In this document: piece after piece, positions 1 to 7,225 of the stretch
How the letters are laid out: every line of letters begins with the position of its first letter
Numbering within the stretch: position 1 is the stretch's first letter
Assembly (NCBI GenBank): GCA_002414505.1
Contig: DHZF01000086.1
Coordinates: forward strand, 3,451-19,726
Source: Hyphomonas sp. UBA5111
Lineage (GTDB): Bacteria; Pseudomonadota; Alphaproteobacteria; Caulobacterales; Hyphomonadaceae
Length of the DNA: 16,276 nt
Direction: 5' to 3'
Program-made: the position numbers and the translations under genes
The notes under the pieces: model-generated
Told to the model about the DNA's origin: nothing
The model's input: only the letters and a program-made list of their open reading frames with translations
Database searches by the model: none

Positions 1-1695
1 CACGTGCCGCAAGCCTTCATCGCCGCCGAAGACAAGCGCTTCTACGAGCATGATGGCGCCGATGATGCGGCCATCGCCCGCGCGGCCTGGTCCAACATGC
101 GGGCGGGAGAGACCGTGTCCGGTGCCTCGACCATCACCCAGCAGCTGATCAAGAACCTCGTGCTCGACAGCCGCCAGACCATGTCCCGCAAGGCGCAGGA
201 AATGAAGCTGGCGCGGGAACTGGAAAAGAAACTGAGCAAGGACGAGATCCTGACGCTCTATCTGAACCGGGTCTATTTCGGCGCGGGCCTGTACGGCATC
301 GATGCCGCCTCGCGCTATTATTTCGGCAAGCCGCCAGAAGGCTTGTCCGTGCCGGAAGCTGCCTTGCTGGCCGCCCTGCCCAAGGCGCCGTCGAAGCTCA
401 ATCTGCGCGACAATCTCGAAGGCGCGAAAGCGCGCCAGCTCTACGTGCTCGAGCAGATGGCCGATCTTGGCTTCATCACGGCGGAGGAAGTCACCGACGC
501 CATCGAGACCGACATCACCATCATCGACGCGCCGGTGTACAACCCCCAGCTGGGCTACGTCCTCGATACGGTCGCAGACCGGGTGACTCTGATGCTGCCC
601 CGGCCGCCGGGCGACATGGTCGTCACCCTGTCACTCGATGTCGAGTTGCAGGAGAAGATCCGCACCAAGCTGAACGAGCGAATGGAAAAGGACGGCAAGT
701 CCGCGAAGGCGTCGCAGGCCTCTGCCATCGTGATCGACCGTGACGGCCGGGTTGTTGCCCTAGTGGGCGGCCGCGACTTCACCGAATCCGAATTCAACCG
801 TGTGACCCAGGCCAAGCGCCAGCCGGGCTCCAGCTTCAAGCCTTTTGTCTATGCCGCCGCGCTGGAGAACGGGTTCTCGCCCTATGACGTGTTCGAGGAC
901 GCCCCGCTTGCCATCGGCAAATGGCGGCCGGAAAATTATGGCGGCGGGTTCCTCGGGCCCATGACCCTGAGCGAAGCCCTGGCGCGCTCGACCAATACGA
1001 TTGCCGCGGAGCTGACGCAGGAAGCCAGCGAGGAAAGCGTCATCGGCATTGCGCGCCGCTTCGGCATCACGACGCCGCTGCAGCCCTTTCCCTCCATTGC
1101 CCTCGGCAGCCAGGAAGTTTCGCTGTGGGAAATCACCCGCGCCTTCGGCACGTTCCAGTCGGGCGGCCTGCGCATGGACCCGTGGCTGATCGAGAAGATC
1201 GAGAATTCGCGCGGCGATGTGCTCTATACGCGCCCCGACTATAATCGCGACCGGGTCTATGATCATGAGCTTGCCAAGCAGATGAACGGCATGCTGGCCC
1301 GCGTCGTCAATGCCAAATTCGGCACAGGCCGCCGCGCGCGGTTTGGCAATTGGATGGTCGCCGGCAAGACCGGCACCAGCCAGGACTGGCGCGATGCCTG
1401 GTTCATCGGCTTCACCAACGCCTATGTCGGCGGCGTCTGGGTCGGCAATGATGATGACAGCCCGATGGCCAAGGTTTCCGGTGGTGGCCTGCCGGCCGAT
1501 CTCTGGTCGGACATCATGCAGATCGTCCATGCGGGCATGCCGCCCGAGCCGCTGCTTGGCGCGGAAGCCGGCATCGAAATGAGCGAAGCGGCCGAAGAAC
1601 GCGTCACCTTCTATCGCGGCATGGCGCAGGCCTTCGCCACGGCGTCCAGCTCACGCAGCGGGACCCGGAATGGCGTCCGGGTCATCCGCCAATAG
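1..1695 (+). CDS. Class A penicillin-binding protein (PBP1A family), 5'-truncated by window edge
   Basis: Bifunctional peptidoglycan synthase that polymerises glycan strands and cross-links stem peptides in the periplasm. The frame is open from base 1, and the first residues already lie inside the glycosyltransferase 51 domain (EDKRFYEHDG, catalytic Glu about residue 9 counted from base 4, then TQQLIKN). The start, membrane anchor and about the first 100 residues are therefore outside the window. The transpeptidase domain follows with all three motifs in order: SSFK (catalytic Ser about 276, Lys 279), STN (329-331) and KTGT (455-458). The end is a short tail after the transpeptidase domain, with stop TAG at 1693-1695. 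Family assignment is firm. Which class A paralogue it is (mrcA-like or another) cannot be decided from this part. The rRNA-modification pair starts 56 bp downstream with no obvious terminator between. Confidence 0.95.
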   Translation, partial: HVPQAFIAAEDKRFYEHDGADDAAIARAAWSNMRAGETVSGASTITQQLIKNLVLDSRQTMSRKAQEMKLARELEKKLSKDEILTLYLNRVYFGAGLYGIDAASRYYFGKPPEGLSVPEAALLAALPKAPSKLNLRDNLEGAKARQLYVLEQMADLGFITAEEVTDAIETDITIIDAPVYNPQLGYVLDTVADRVTLMLPRPPGDMVVTLSLDVELQEKIRTKLNERMEKDGKSAKASQASAIVIDRDGRVVALVGGRDFTESEFNRVTQAKRQPGSSFKPFVYAAALENGFSPYDVFEDAPLAIGKWRPENYGGGFLGPMTLSEALARSTNTIAAELTQEASEESVIGIARRFGITTPLQPFPSIALGSQEVSLWEITRAFGTFQSGGLRMDPWLIEKIENSRGDVLYTRPDYNRDRVYDHELAKQMNGMLARVVNAKFGTGRRARFGNWMVAGKTGTSQDWRDAWFIGFTNAYVGGVWVGNDDDSPMAKVSGGGLPADLWSDIMQIVHAGMPPEPLLGAEAGIEMSEAAEERVTFYRGMAQAFATASSSRSGTRNGVRVIRQ

Positions 1696-1751
1696 GTCCG
1701 GTATGATGGCCGGGCCTTTCCCGCGCCGGGCAAACCCATTAAAGACCGCGC

Positions 1752-2792
1752 ATGTTTGATACCGCTGTCTACGAAACCCTGATGCTGGCCCTTGATGAAG
1801 GGGCCGTGACCTTGCCCGAAGAGGGCCGGATCCTGTTCCTGCGCGCAGAACTCTCGCCGCACCTGGCGCGCCTGCCGAAAGAGCGCCTCATCTGCCAGAA
1901 CAGTTTCAAGCCGGACCATGAGGCGCTGAAGGCCGCCGGGTTTGACGTCCTGCCGCCCGAGACCGAGACCTTCCCGGCCACACAGCTGACCCTGCTCCTG
2001 CCACCCCGCCAGAAGGATGAGACGCGCGCCCTGTTCGCCCGCGCCCTGCGCGACGCGCCGGAGGGCGGCGTGATCCTGGCTTGCCTGCCCAACACGCTCG
2101 GCTCCAAGACAATCGAAAAGCTGCTGCGCGAGATCGCGGGCGAGACCGAGGCCCTGTCGAAGAACAAGTGCCGCGCCTTCTGGACCATCAAGGACAGCTC
2201 ACGGATCAATAGCAAGCTGATGGAAGAATGGATCGCGCGCGATACGCCGCAGGAAATGGAAGCTGGCGTGTGGAGCCGGCCGGGCCTGTTCTCCTGGAAC
2301 CGGATCGATGCGGGCTCAGAATTGCTGGCGGACAGTGTGCCCGAAAATATCCGCGGGCGCGGCGCGGACTTCGGCGCCGGCCAAGGGTTCCTGACGCGCG
2401 AGATCCTCCAGCATTGCCGACATGTCGAACACATGACCCTGCTGGAAGCCGAGCATCGCGCCCTGCCCAGTATCGCGCAGACGCTGTCTGGCTTTGAAAA
2501 CTGGGACATGAAATGGGCCGACGCGACGAAGGAAGGCGGCAGCACGCTGTATGATTTCATCGTGATGAACCCACCCTTTCATGTCGGGAGGGCGGATGCC
2601 GCCTCGCTGGGACAGGATTTCATCCGCGCCGCCGCCAAGGCGCTGAGAGGCAGCGGCCAGCTCTGGCTCGTCGCCAACCGCCACTTGCCATATGAAGAGG
2701 TTCTGGGCGAATGCTTCAAGACCTTTGAAATGCTGGAAGACTCCGGCGGCTACAAGATTCTCCGTGCGGAGAAGCCAAAGCGGAAGCGATGA
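1752..2792 (+). CDS. rsmC: RsmC-like 16S rRNA (guanine-N2)-methyltransferase
   Basis: SAM-dependent methyltransferase of the RsmC/RlmG group, which methylates the exocyclic N2 of a guanine in rRNA (G1207 of 16S rRNA for RsmC). The 346 residues match the usual two-domain RsmC length of about 340. The N-terminal half is a degenerate methyltransferase-like domain. The catalytic C-terminal half carries the SAM loop DFGAGQGFL (206-213 region) and the substrate motif NPPFH (273-277), followed by VANRHLPY. The stop overlaps the start of rsuA (ATGA, 2789-2792), so the two are probably translationally coupled. No strong ribosome binding site is seen before the ATG. RlmG, which acts on a 23S guanine, is the main alternative, but domain size and neighbour favour RsmC. 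Confidence 0.85.
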   Translation: MFDTAVYETLMLALDEGAVTLPEEGRILFLRAELSPHLARLPKERLICQNSFKPDHEALKAAGFDVLPPETETFPATQLTLLLPPRQKDETRALFARALRDAPEGGVILACLPNTLGSKTIEKLLREIAGETEALSKNKCRAFWTIKDSSRINSKLMEEWIARDTPQEMEAGVWSRPGLFSWNRIDAGSELLADSVPENIRGRGADFGAGQGFLTREILQHCRHVEHMTLLEAEHRALPSIAQTLSGFENWDMKWADATKEGGSTLYDFIVMNPPFHVGRADAASLGQDFIRAAAKALRGSGQLWLVANRHLPYEEVLGECFKTFEMLEDSGGYKILRAEKPKRKR

Positions 2793-3463
2793 AACCTGAT
2801 CGTCAGCTTGCAAAGTATTTGGCGAACCTTGGCTATGGCAGCCGCAAGGAAATGGAGGCCGCGATCCGCGCAGGCCGCATAACCGGCACAGGCGACGATC
2901 TCCGATTTGACGGCGACCCGCTCGACCCGGCGCCCGGCATGGTGCTGATGCTGAACAAGCCTGCAGGCTTTACCTGCTCCCGCGCCGACCAGGGGCGCCT
3001 GGTCTACGAACTTCTGCCCCCTCGCTTCCTGCAGCGCAGCCCGCCGCTCTCGACGGTCGGACGGCTGGATGCCGATACGACCGGGCTCCTGCTGTTCACG
3101 GATGATGGCAAGCTGCTCCACAGACTGATCTCGCCGAAATCCTCAACCGAGAAAACCTATGAGGCGACCCTCGCCCGTCCTCTGGAGGGCCATGAGACTG
3201 AACTGTTCGCGAGCGGCGACCTGATGCTGCGCGGCGAAGAAAAGCCACTCCTGCCTGCGCGCCTTGAAGTTACCGGCGAACGCTCGGCGCGCCTCACGAT
3301 CACCGAGGGCCGCTACCATCAGGTCCGCCGCATGTTCGCTGCCACCGGCAATCATGTGGAGGCCCTGCACCGCGCCCGCTTTGGCGCGCTGGAGCTTGGC
3401 GGTCTTCCGGAAGGCGAGTGGCGCGTGCTGGCTGAAGACGACCTTGCAAGGCTTGGCGCATGA
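2789..3463 (+). CDS. rsuA: 16S rRNA pseudouridine synthase RsuA
   Basis: Isomerises a uridine in 16S rRNA (U516 in E. coli) to pseudouridine. The 224-residue protein begins with a short S4-like RNA-binding segment (QLAKYLANLGYGSRKEMEAA). The RsuA/RluB/E/F catalytic domain follows, with GRLDADTTGLLLFTDDG at 91-107 (catalytic Asp94) and EGRYHQVRRM at 173-182. Length matches RsuA (about 230 residues). The start overlaps the rsmC-like stop by 4 bp, giving a compact rRNA-modification pair. The TGA stop at 3461-3463 abuts the hairpin that terminates the convergent gene. The small size and S4-type start favour RsuA over RluE/RluF, though close paralogues cannot be fully excluded. Confidence 0.88.
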   Translation: MKPDRQLAKYLANLGYGSRKEMEAAIRAGRITGTGDDLRFDGDPLDPAPGMVLMLNKPAGFTCSRADQGRLVYELLPPRFLQRSPPLSTVGRLDADTTGLLLFTDDGKLLHRLISPKSSTEKTYEATLARPLEGHETELFASGDLMLRGEEKPLLPARLEVTGERSARLTITEGRYHQVRRMFAATGNHVEALHRARFGALELGGLPEGEWRVLAEDDLARLGA

Positions 3464-3493
3464 AAAACCCCGCACGTCCGAAGACGCGCGGGG
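3463..3493 (-). terminator. Intrinsic terminator of the repeat/peptidoglycan-binding gene
   Basis: Hairpin with CCCCGC (3468-3473) pairing to GCGGGG (3488-3493), an A/C mismatch, then CGTC (3475-3478) pairing to GACG (3483-3486) around a CGAA tetraloop. Read leftward it is followed directly by five T (3467-3463), as expected for termination of the minus-strand gene ending at 3515. In the plus direction no T tract follows, so it need not terminate the rsuA transcript. Confidence 0.85.
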
Positions 3494-3514
3494 CAAGTCG
3501 CCAGGTTCAGGGGC

Positions 3515-4477
3515 CTAGTTCTTGGTCAGACCCAGCGACTCGACCGTGGAGATGGTCAGGTAGCCAACCGGCAGGCCGTTGGACCGCTGGTAGGATTCCA
3601 TCGCGGTAAGCGTGGCTGGCCCGAACTCACCATCGACCGGGTTCGAATAGCCCGCATCGGAGAGCGCCTGCTGGACGCTGCGGATCTTGGACGAGGTCGC
3701 GTTGGTGTCACAGAGGACTTCACGCCACTCCAGACCGCCACCGCCGCTGACGACGCGCTTGTCGATCGACTTGTATGTGGCTGGAACAACAAGGGTTTCC
3801 TCGCTGGACGGCGTGACCAGCTTCTCGACGGTCACGGTGTTGTAGACGGCCGGCACGATTTCTTCGACGACTTGGGCTTCTTCAACCACGACTTCCTTCG
3901 TCACGGTTTCATAGGTCGCCGGAATGGTGCGGGTGTCAGTGCGCTCAGGCGACACAAGACGCGTACGCGTCACGGTCTCGTACTGGGCAGGCACTTCAAC
4001 GCGGCAAAGCAGTTCACCCGTGGAAACACCGTTTTCAGAGACGGACGCCTCAGTGGTGCGGCCATACAGGCCATTGCCCGGCTTCCAGGTCGTGTAGGCT
4101 TCACGAACCAGAACCTGCTCCGTGTAGGTCTCATACTCTGCCGGCACAACAAGCGTCTCGGTCCGCTCAGGCGCCACAAGCACCTGCTCGCTGACCGTTT
4201 CGTACGTCGCCGGGATCACACGGATATTCTTCGTGGCTTCCTTGACCAGCACTTGCTCGGTTACGGTCTCGTACGTCGCAGGAACGAGTTTGATTTCGCT
4301 GCTTTCCGGGCGATCAACAACCTGTTCGGTCACAACATTGATCTGCTCGGGAATCAGGACGCGGGCATAGCAGGTGCCCGGCTCGGATTCCGGCGGATAA
4401 TCACTGGACTGAGCAGCAGACGCTGCGCCCGCCAGAGTTGCTGCGGCAACCGAAACCAGAAAAATTTTCTTTGACAT
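3515..4477 (-). CDS. Exported repeat protein with C-terminal peptidoglycan-binding domain
   Basis: A 320-residue protein with a clear signal peptide (MSKKIFLVSVAAATLAG, probable cleavage after ASA near residue 22). The body contains eight units of 23 residues with consensus [VI]PATYETVTEQVLV, starting at residues 42, 65, 88, 111, 162, 185, 208 and 231. Units 4 and 8 both have Trp at unit position 21, so the array is a duplicated four-unit block with a 28-residue Gly/Ser/Cys linker between. Cysteines at 36, 158 and 256 flank the blocks. The C-terminus (about 262-318) is a PG_binding_1 type domain (VQQALSDAGY, VDGEFGPATL, YQRSNGLP). A GGGGA Shine-Dalgarno lies a few bases before the ATG. It probably acts in the periplasm attached to peptidoglycan. 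The function is unknown, although similar repeat proteins occur in other Proteobacteria. Confidence 0.9.
   Translation of the reverse strand: MSKKIFLVSVAAATLAGAASAAQSSDYPPESEPGTCYARVLIPEQINVVTEQVVDRPESSEIKLVPATYETVTEQVLVKEATKNIRVIPATYETVSEQVLVAPERTETLVVPAEYETYTEQVLVREAYTTWKPGNGLYGRTTEASVSENGVSTGELLCRVEVPAQYETVTRTRLVSPERTDTRTIPATYETVTKEVVVEEAQVVEEIVPAVYNTVTVEKLVTPSSEETLVVPATYKSIDKRVVSGGGGLEWREVLCDTNATSSKIRSVQQALSDAGYSNPVDGEFGPATLTAMESYQRSNGLPVGYLTISTVESLGLTKN
3719..3994 (-). repeat. Second block of four 23-residue (69-bp) coding repeats
   Basis: Residues 162-253 of the exported protein. Units begin at 162, 185, 208 and 231, again in exact 23-residue register. The last unit is degenerate (VPATYKSIDKRVV) and ends in LEWRE, with Trp at the same unit position as in the first block. 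This indicates internal duplication of a four-unit block. Confidence 0.9.
4079..4354 (-). repeat. First block of four 23-residue (69-bp) coding repeats
   Basis: Residues 42-133 of the exported protein. Units begin at residues 42 (divergent, IPEQINVVTEQVV), 65, 88 and 111, in exact 23-residue register. The last unit ends in TTWKP. Confidence 0.9.
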
Positions 4478-4888
4478 AATTAGTCCCCTTTTTCACCTTA
4501 TAATCCGTCAAAGGATTATAACGCGCCAAGATAAAAGCTGAGGGAACCAATGGTGCATCACGTGTCCCCCCAACACTGTGTTACCGTCCGTCAGGCGATT
4601 AAAACGCCCATACTCAAGCAACGGATGAATACATGAAAGTTGCGTAATGAACGCTAAATGAACGCAGGGTCATTCTACTGCAATCGTCTGCATTATCCCG
4701 CTGCGGGACACATTGTGTGCCAGAATCTATCCACCGGGATGGAATATCGCTGCGCCGCACATGACAGATTTCGTTCGCCCTCGGCATATTTTCCGCTCCC
4801 GCCTATGTGAACATGATGCGGCATGCGTCCGATACGGCGCAGCATCATCCCTCTAGCGCGAGCCTGTAGCACACGCTACATCGCGGAC
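4478..4888. other. Palindrome-rich 411-bp intergenic region between divergent genes
   Basis: No gene is supported here. An open frame from 4823 is an in-frame extension of uup whose residues do not look like the family's N-terminus. The region holds the 9-bp inverted repeat at 4498-4521, CACGTG (4559-4564), AACAC-T-GTGTT (4572-4582), a tandem AATGAACGC (4646-4654 and 4657-4665), TCCCGC-T-GCGGGA (4696-4708) and ACACA-T-TGTGT (4708-4718). It must carry the promoters of the leftward repeat-protein gene and of rightward uup. No convincing -35/-10 pair was identified for uup. Confidence 0.6.
4498..4521. promoter_or_regulatory. Perfect inverted repeat with TATAAT in each arm, upstream of the repeat-protein gene
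   Basis: TTATAATCC (4498-4506) and GGATTATAA (4513-4521) are exact inverse complements around GTCAAA. On the minus strand the right arm gives TATAAT (4520-4515), placed about 38 bp upstream of the ATG at 4477. It could be the -10 element of that gene, with no good -35 at the usual distance. The symmetry suggests an operator overlapping the promoter, or an mRNA leader hairpin. The role is inferred. Confidence 0.45.
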
Positions 4889-6706
4889 ATGGCTCAACCA
4901 CCCCTGATTACCCTCAATGATTTGCGCCTCACCTTTGGTGGGAAACCCCTGTTCACAGGCGTCAGCTTCTCCCTGTCCAAGGGCGAACGCGTCGCGCTGG
5001 TCGGGCGCAATGGCGCCGGCAAGTCCACGCTGATGAAAATCATATCCGAAAGCGTCGAGGCCGACAGTGGCGATGTCTGGCGCCAGCCTGGCATCACCTA
5101 TGCCATCGTTTCCCAGGAGCCGAGCCTTGCGGGGTTCGACACGGTTCTGGACTATGTTTCAGAGGGCCTGGAAGCCAGTTACATGGCCGAAGCAGAGCTG
5201 ATGGAGTTCGGCGTCGACGGCGCGGCTGACCCAGCCACCCTGTCGGGCGGACAACAGCGCCGGGCAGCATTGGCCAAGGCCTTTGCACGCGAGCCGGACG
5301 TGCTGTTGCTGGATGAGCCGACCAACCATCTTGACGTGCCCATGATCGAGACGCTGGAACGGCGCCTCAAGGGCTTCAATGGCGTTGTCCTGCTGGTCAG
5401 CCACGACCGGCGCTTCCTGGAGAATGTCTCGACCAACACGCTCTGGCTGCGTCAGGGCAAGGTGCTGAAAAGCCCGGAAGGCTATGCCAAATTCGACGAA
5501 TGGGCCGAACAGGTCGAACAGGAAGAGGAACGCCAGCTTCGCCGCATGACGACCCAGCTGAAGGATGAGCATCATTGGCTGGCGCGCGGCGTGACCGGAC
5601 GGCGCAAGCGCAACCAGGGCCGCCTCGCCCGGCTGAAACAGATGCGCGTGCAACATGCCGAAATGCGCGGCGCCCTGCAGGATCGCAAGAATACGGCTGA
5701 CCTGTCAGTCTCAAGCGGCGATTCGATGAGCAAGAAGGTGATCGAGGCCAAGAATTTGTCCAAGACCTTCGACACGCCGAATGGCCCCCTCGTGATCGCG
5801 GATGATCTGTCGCTGCGCATCTTGCGCGGGGACCGGATCGGCATCATCGGCCCGAACGGCGCGGGCAAGACGACTCTGGTGCGCCTCCTGCTGGGGGAGA
5901 TCGAGCCGGATGAAGGCAGCGTGCGCCAGTCGAAGACACTGGAAGTGACCTATCAGGACCAGACGCGCGACACGCTGAACCCGAAAGACACCGTCTGGGA
6001 AGCGCTCGCCCCGGCGGGCGGCGACTCCATCATGGTTCAGGGCAACCAGCGCCATGTCGCCGCCTACGCCAAGGACTTCCTGTTCAAGCCGGAGCAGCTG
6101 CGCCAGCCCGTCGGCGCCCTCTCCGGCGGTGAACGTAACCGGCTCGCGCTCGCCATCGGCCTCGCCAAATCATCCAATCTGATGGTGATGGACGAACCGA
6201 CCAATGATCTCGACATGCAGACGCTGGAATTGCTGGAGGACATGCTGCTATCCTATGACGGCACGCTGATCCTGGTCAGCCATGACCGCGCCTTCCTGGA
6301 TGCGACCGTGACGAGCTGCCTCTGCCCCGTGGGCGATGGCAAATGGGTCGTCACCGCAGGCGGCTGGACCGACGCCCAGGACCAGCTGAAGCATTTCCGC
6401 CAGCAGGACGAGACCGCCCAGAAAGCCGAAAAGGCCAAAGCGGAGACCGCGCGCCCGAAACCACAGAAGAAACTCTCCTACAAGGATGAGCATCGCCAGA
6501 AGGAGATCAACACATTGATCCCGAAACTGCAGGCGGAGATCAAGACCCTCGAAGGCAAGATGAGCGACCCGGAGCTTTATACGCGCGATCCGGACGCGTT
6601 TGCGAAGGCATCGGCCCGGATTGGCGCTGCGCGCGACGAACTGGACATGATCGAGATGGAATGGCTGGAAATCGAGGAAAAGCGCGACGCGTTGGCGAGT
6701 TCCTGA
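4889..6706 (+). CDS. uup: ABC-F ATPase, Uup type
   Basis: Soluble tandem-ABC protein of the ABC-F class, which acts on ribosomes or, for Uup, also affects branched DNA and transposon excision. It has no membrane segments. The first ABC domain has Walker A GRNGAGKS (39-46), signature LSGGQ (118-122) and Walker B DVLLLDEPTNHLD. The second has GPNGAGKT, LSGGERNR and LMVMDEPTNDLD. A charged linker lies between them. The C-terminus is a Lys/Glu-rich coiled coil (KKLSYKDEHRQKEINTLIPK onward) typical of the Uup C-terminal domain. Domain 1 lacks much of the helical insert present in E. coli Uup, as seen in many alphaproteobacterial members. The start at 4889 (MAQPPLITLNDL) is chosen because family proteins begin here. 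The frame stays open to 4823, but those 22 residues look non-coding. Confidence 0.92.
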   Translation: MAQPPLITLNDLRLTFGGKPLFTGVSFSLSKGERVALVGRNGAGKSTLMKIISESVEADSGDVWRQPGITYAIVSQEPSLAGFDTVLDYVSEGLEASYMAEAELMEFGVDGAADPATLSGGQQRRAALAKAFAREPDVLLLDEPTNHLDVPMIETLERRLKGFNGVVLLVSHDRRFLENVSTNTLWLRQGKVLKSPEGYAKFDEWAEQVEQEEERQLRRMTTQLKDEHHWLARGVTGRRKRNQGRLARLKQMRVQHAEMRGALQDRKNTADLSVSSGDSMSKKVIEAKNLSKTFDTPNGPLVIADDLSLRILRGDRIGIIGPNGAGKTTLVRLLLGEIEPDEGSVRQSKTLEVTYQDQTRDTLNPKDTVWEALAPAGGDSIMVQGNQRHVAAYAKDFLFKPEQLRQPVGALSGGERNRLALAIGLAKSSNLMVMDEPTNDLDMQTLELLEDMLLSYDGTLILVSHDRAFLDATVTSCLCPVGDGKWVVTAGGWTDAQDQLKHFRQQDETAQKAEKAKAETARPKPQKKLSYKDEHRQKEINTLIPKLQAEIKTLEGKMSDPELYTRDPDAFAKASARIGAARDELDMIEMEWLEIEEKRDALASS

Positions 6707-6739
6707 ACAACCTTTCCTTAAGACAGGCTGCTTAGGATT

Positions 6740-6757
6740 CTCCCACGATTGAGGGAG
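6740..6757 (+). promoter_or_regulatory. Ribosome binding site of the PAN gene inside a small hairpin
   Basis: GAGGGAG (6751-6757) lies 9 bp before ATG 6767 and fixes that start. GGGAG (6753-6757) can pair with CTCCC (6740-6744) across an 8-base loop, which would partly hide the site. The stem is only 5 bp, so a regulatory effect is speculative. Confidence 0.4.
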
Positions 6758-6766
6758 TCTTTCGAT

Positions 6767-7210
6767 ATGCGCCTTGTTCCCGCCCTACTGCTCGCCGCCT
6801 GTCTCAGCCTGCCTGTCATGGCCGACAGCCTGGAGGCTGCGCCCGTCGCAAACGAAGATGCCGCCCCTGATGGTCCCAGCTACCAGTCGGGCATCTATCG
6901 CTTTGGCGGGACTTATGAGTTCTCGAATACGGCCACTGCCGATGACTGCCAGCAGCTCTGCAATACGCGGCCAGCCTGCTTTGCGTGGAGCTATGTCGGA
7001 GCGCTTGACGACAGCGCCTCGCGCTGTGAGCTCAAACGGGGCGCCGGCAAGGTGGAATACAATCCAATGGCCACTTCAGGTCTTTCGTCCGGCCACCAAG
7101 ACCTCCACCAGCCTGTTCTCGTAGTGCAGGAAGAACTGGCAGGCGGATCGGACGTCGCCTCCCCGCCAAGTGACAAGCCGGAACCGCTGACGGTGCCAGA
7201 CCCGTCCTGA
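6767..7210 (+). CDS. Small secreted PAN/Apple-domain protein
   Basis: A 147-residue exported protein. The N-terminus MRLVPALLLAACLSLPVMA is a signal peptide, with likely cleavage before DS at 19-21. LAAC at 9-12 resembles a lipobox but is unusually close to the start. Residues about 39-110 fit a PAN_4/Apple domain: YQSGIYRFGGTYEF, then Cys61, Cys65, Cys71 (ACFAWSY) and Cys87 (RCELK), ending in the typical SGH. PAN domains bind proteins or sugars. The ligand here is unknown. The tail is Pro/Ser/Asp rich and probably disordered. It starts 60 bp after uup, with its own strong Shine-Dalgarno GAGGGAG, and ends only 15 bp from the convergent hydrolase. Signal peptide and domain are well supported; the function is not known. 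Confidence 0.85.
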   Translation: MRLVPALLLAACLSLPVMADSLEAAPVANEDAAPDGPSYQSGIYRFGGTYEFSNTATADDCQQLCNTRPACFAWSYVGALDDSASRCELKRGAGKVEYNPMATSGLSSGHQDLHQPVLVVQEELAGGSDVASPPSDKPEPLTVPDPS

Positions 7211-7225
7211 ACCTGGGCCGTTCCT

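Noticed and set aside
760..1530. 256-codon minus-strand frame inside the penicillin-binding protein gene
   Set aside because: Overlaps the conserved transpeptidase motifs of the real gene; composition-driven open frame.
3719..4354. Regular 69-bp repeats as a CRISPR-like or satellite array
   Set aside because: The repeats are in frame within one protein, diverged at DNA level, with no spacer structure.
3872..4474. 200-codon plus-strand frame antisense to the repeat protein
   Set aside because: Its periodicity is only the mirror of the 69-bp coding repeats; the minus-strand gene has signal peptide and peptidoglycan-binding domain.
4823..4888. N-terminal extension of uup
   Set aside because: The 22 extra residues are Arg/Ser/Cys rich and unlike ABC-F N-termini; the family start MAQPPLITLNDL at 4889 is preferred.
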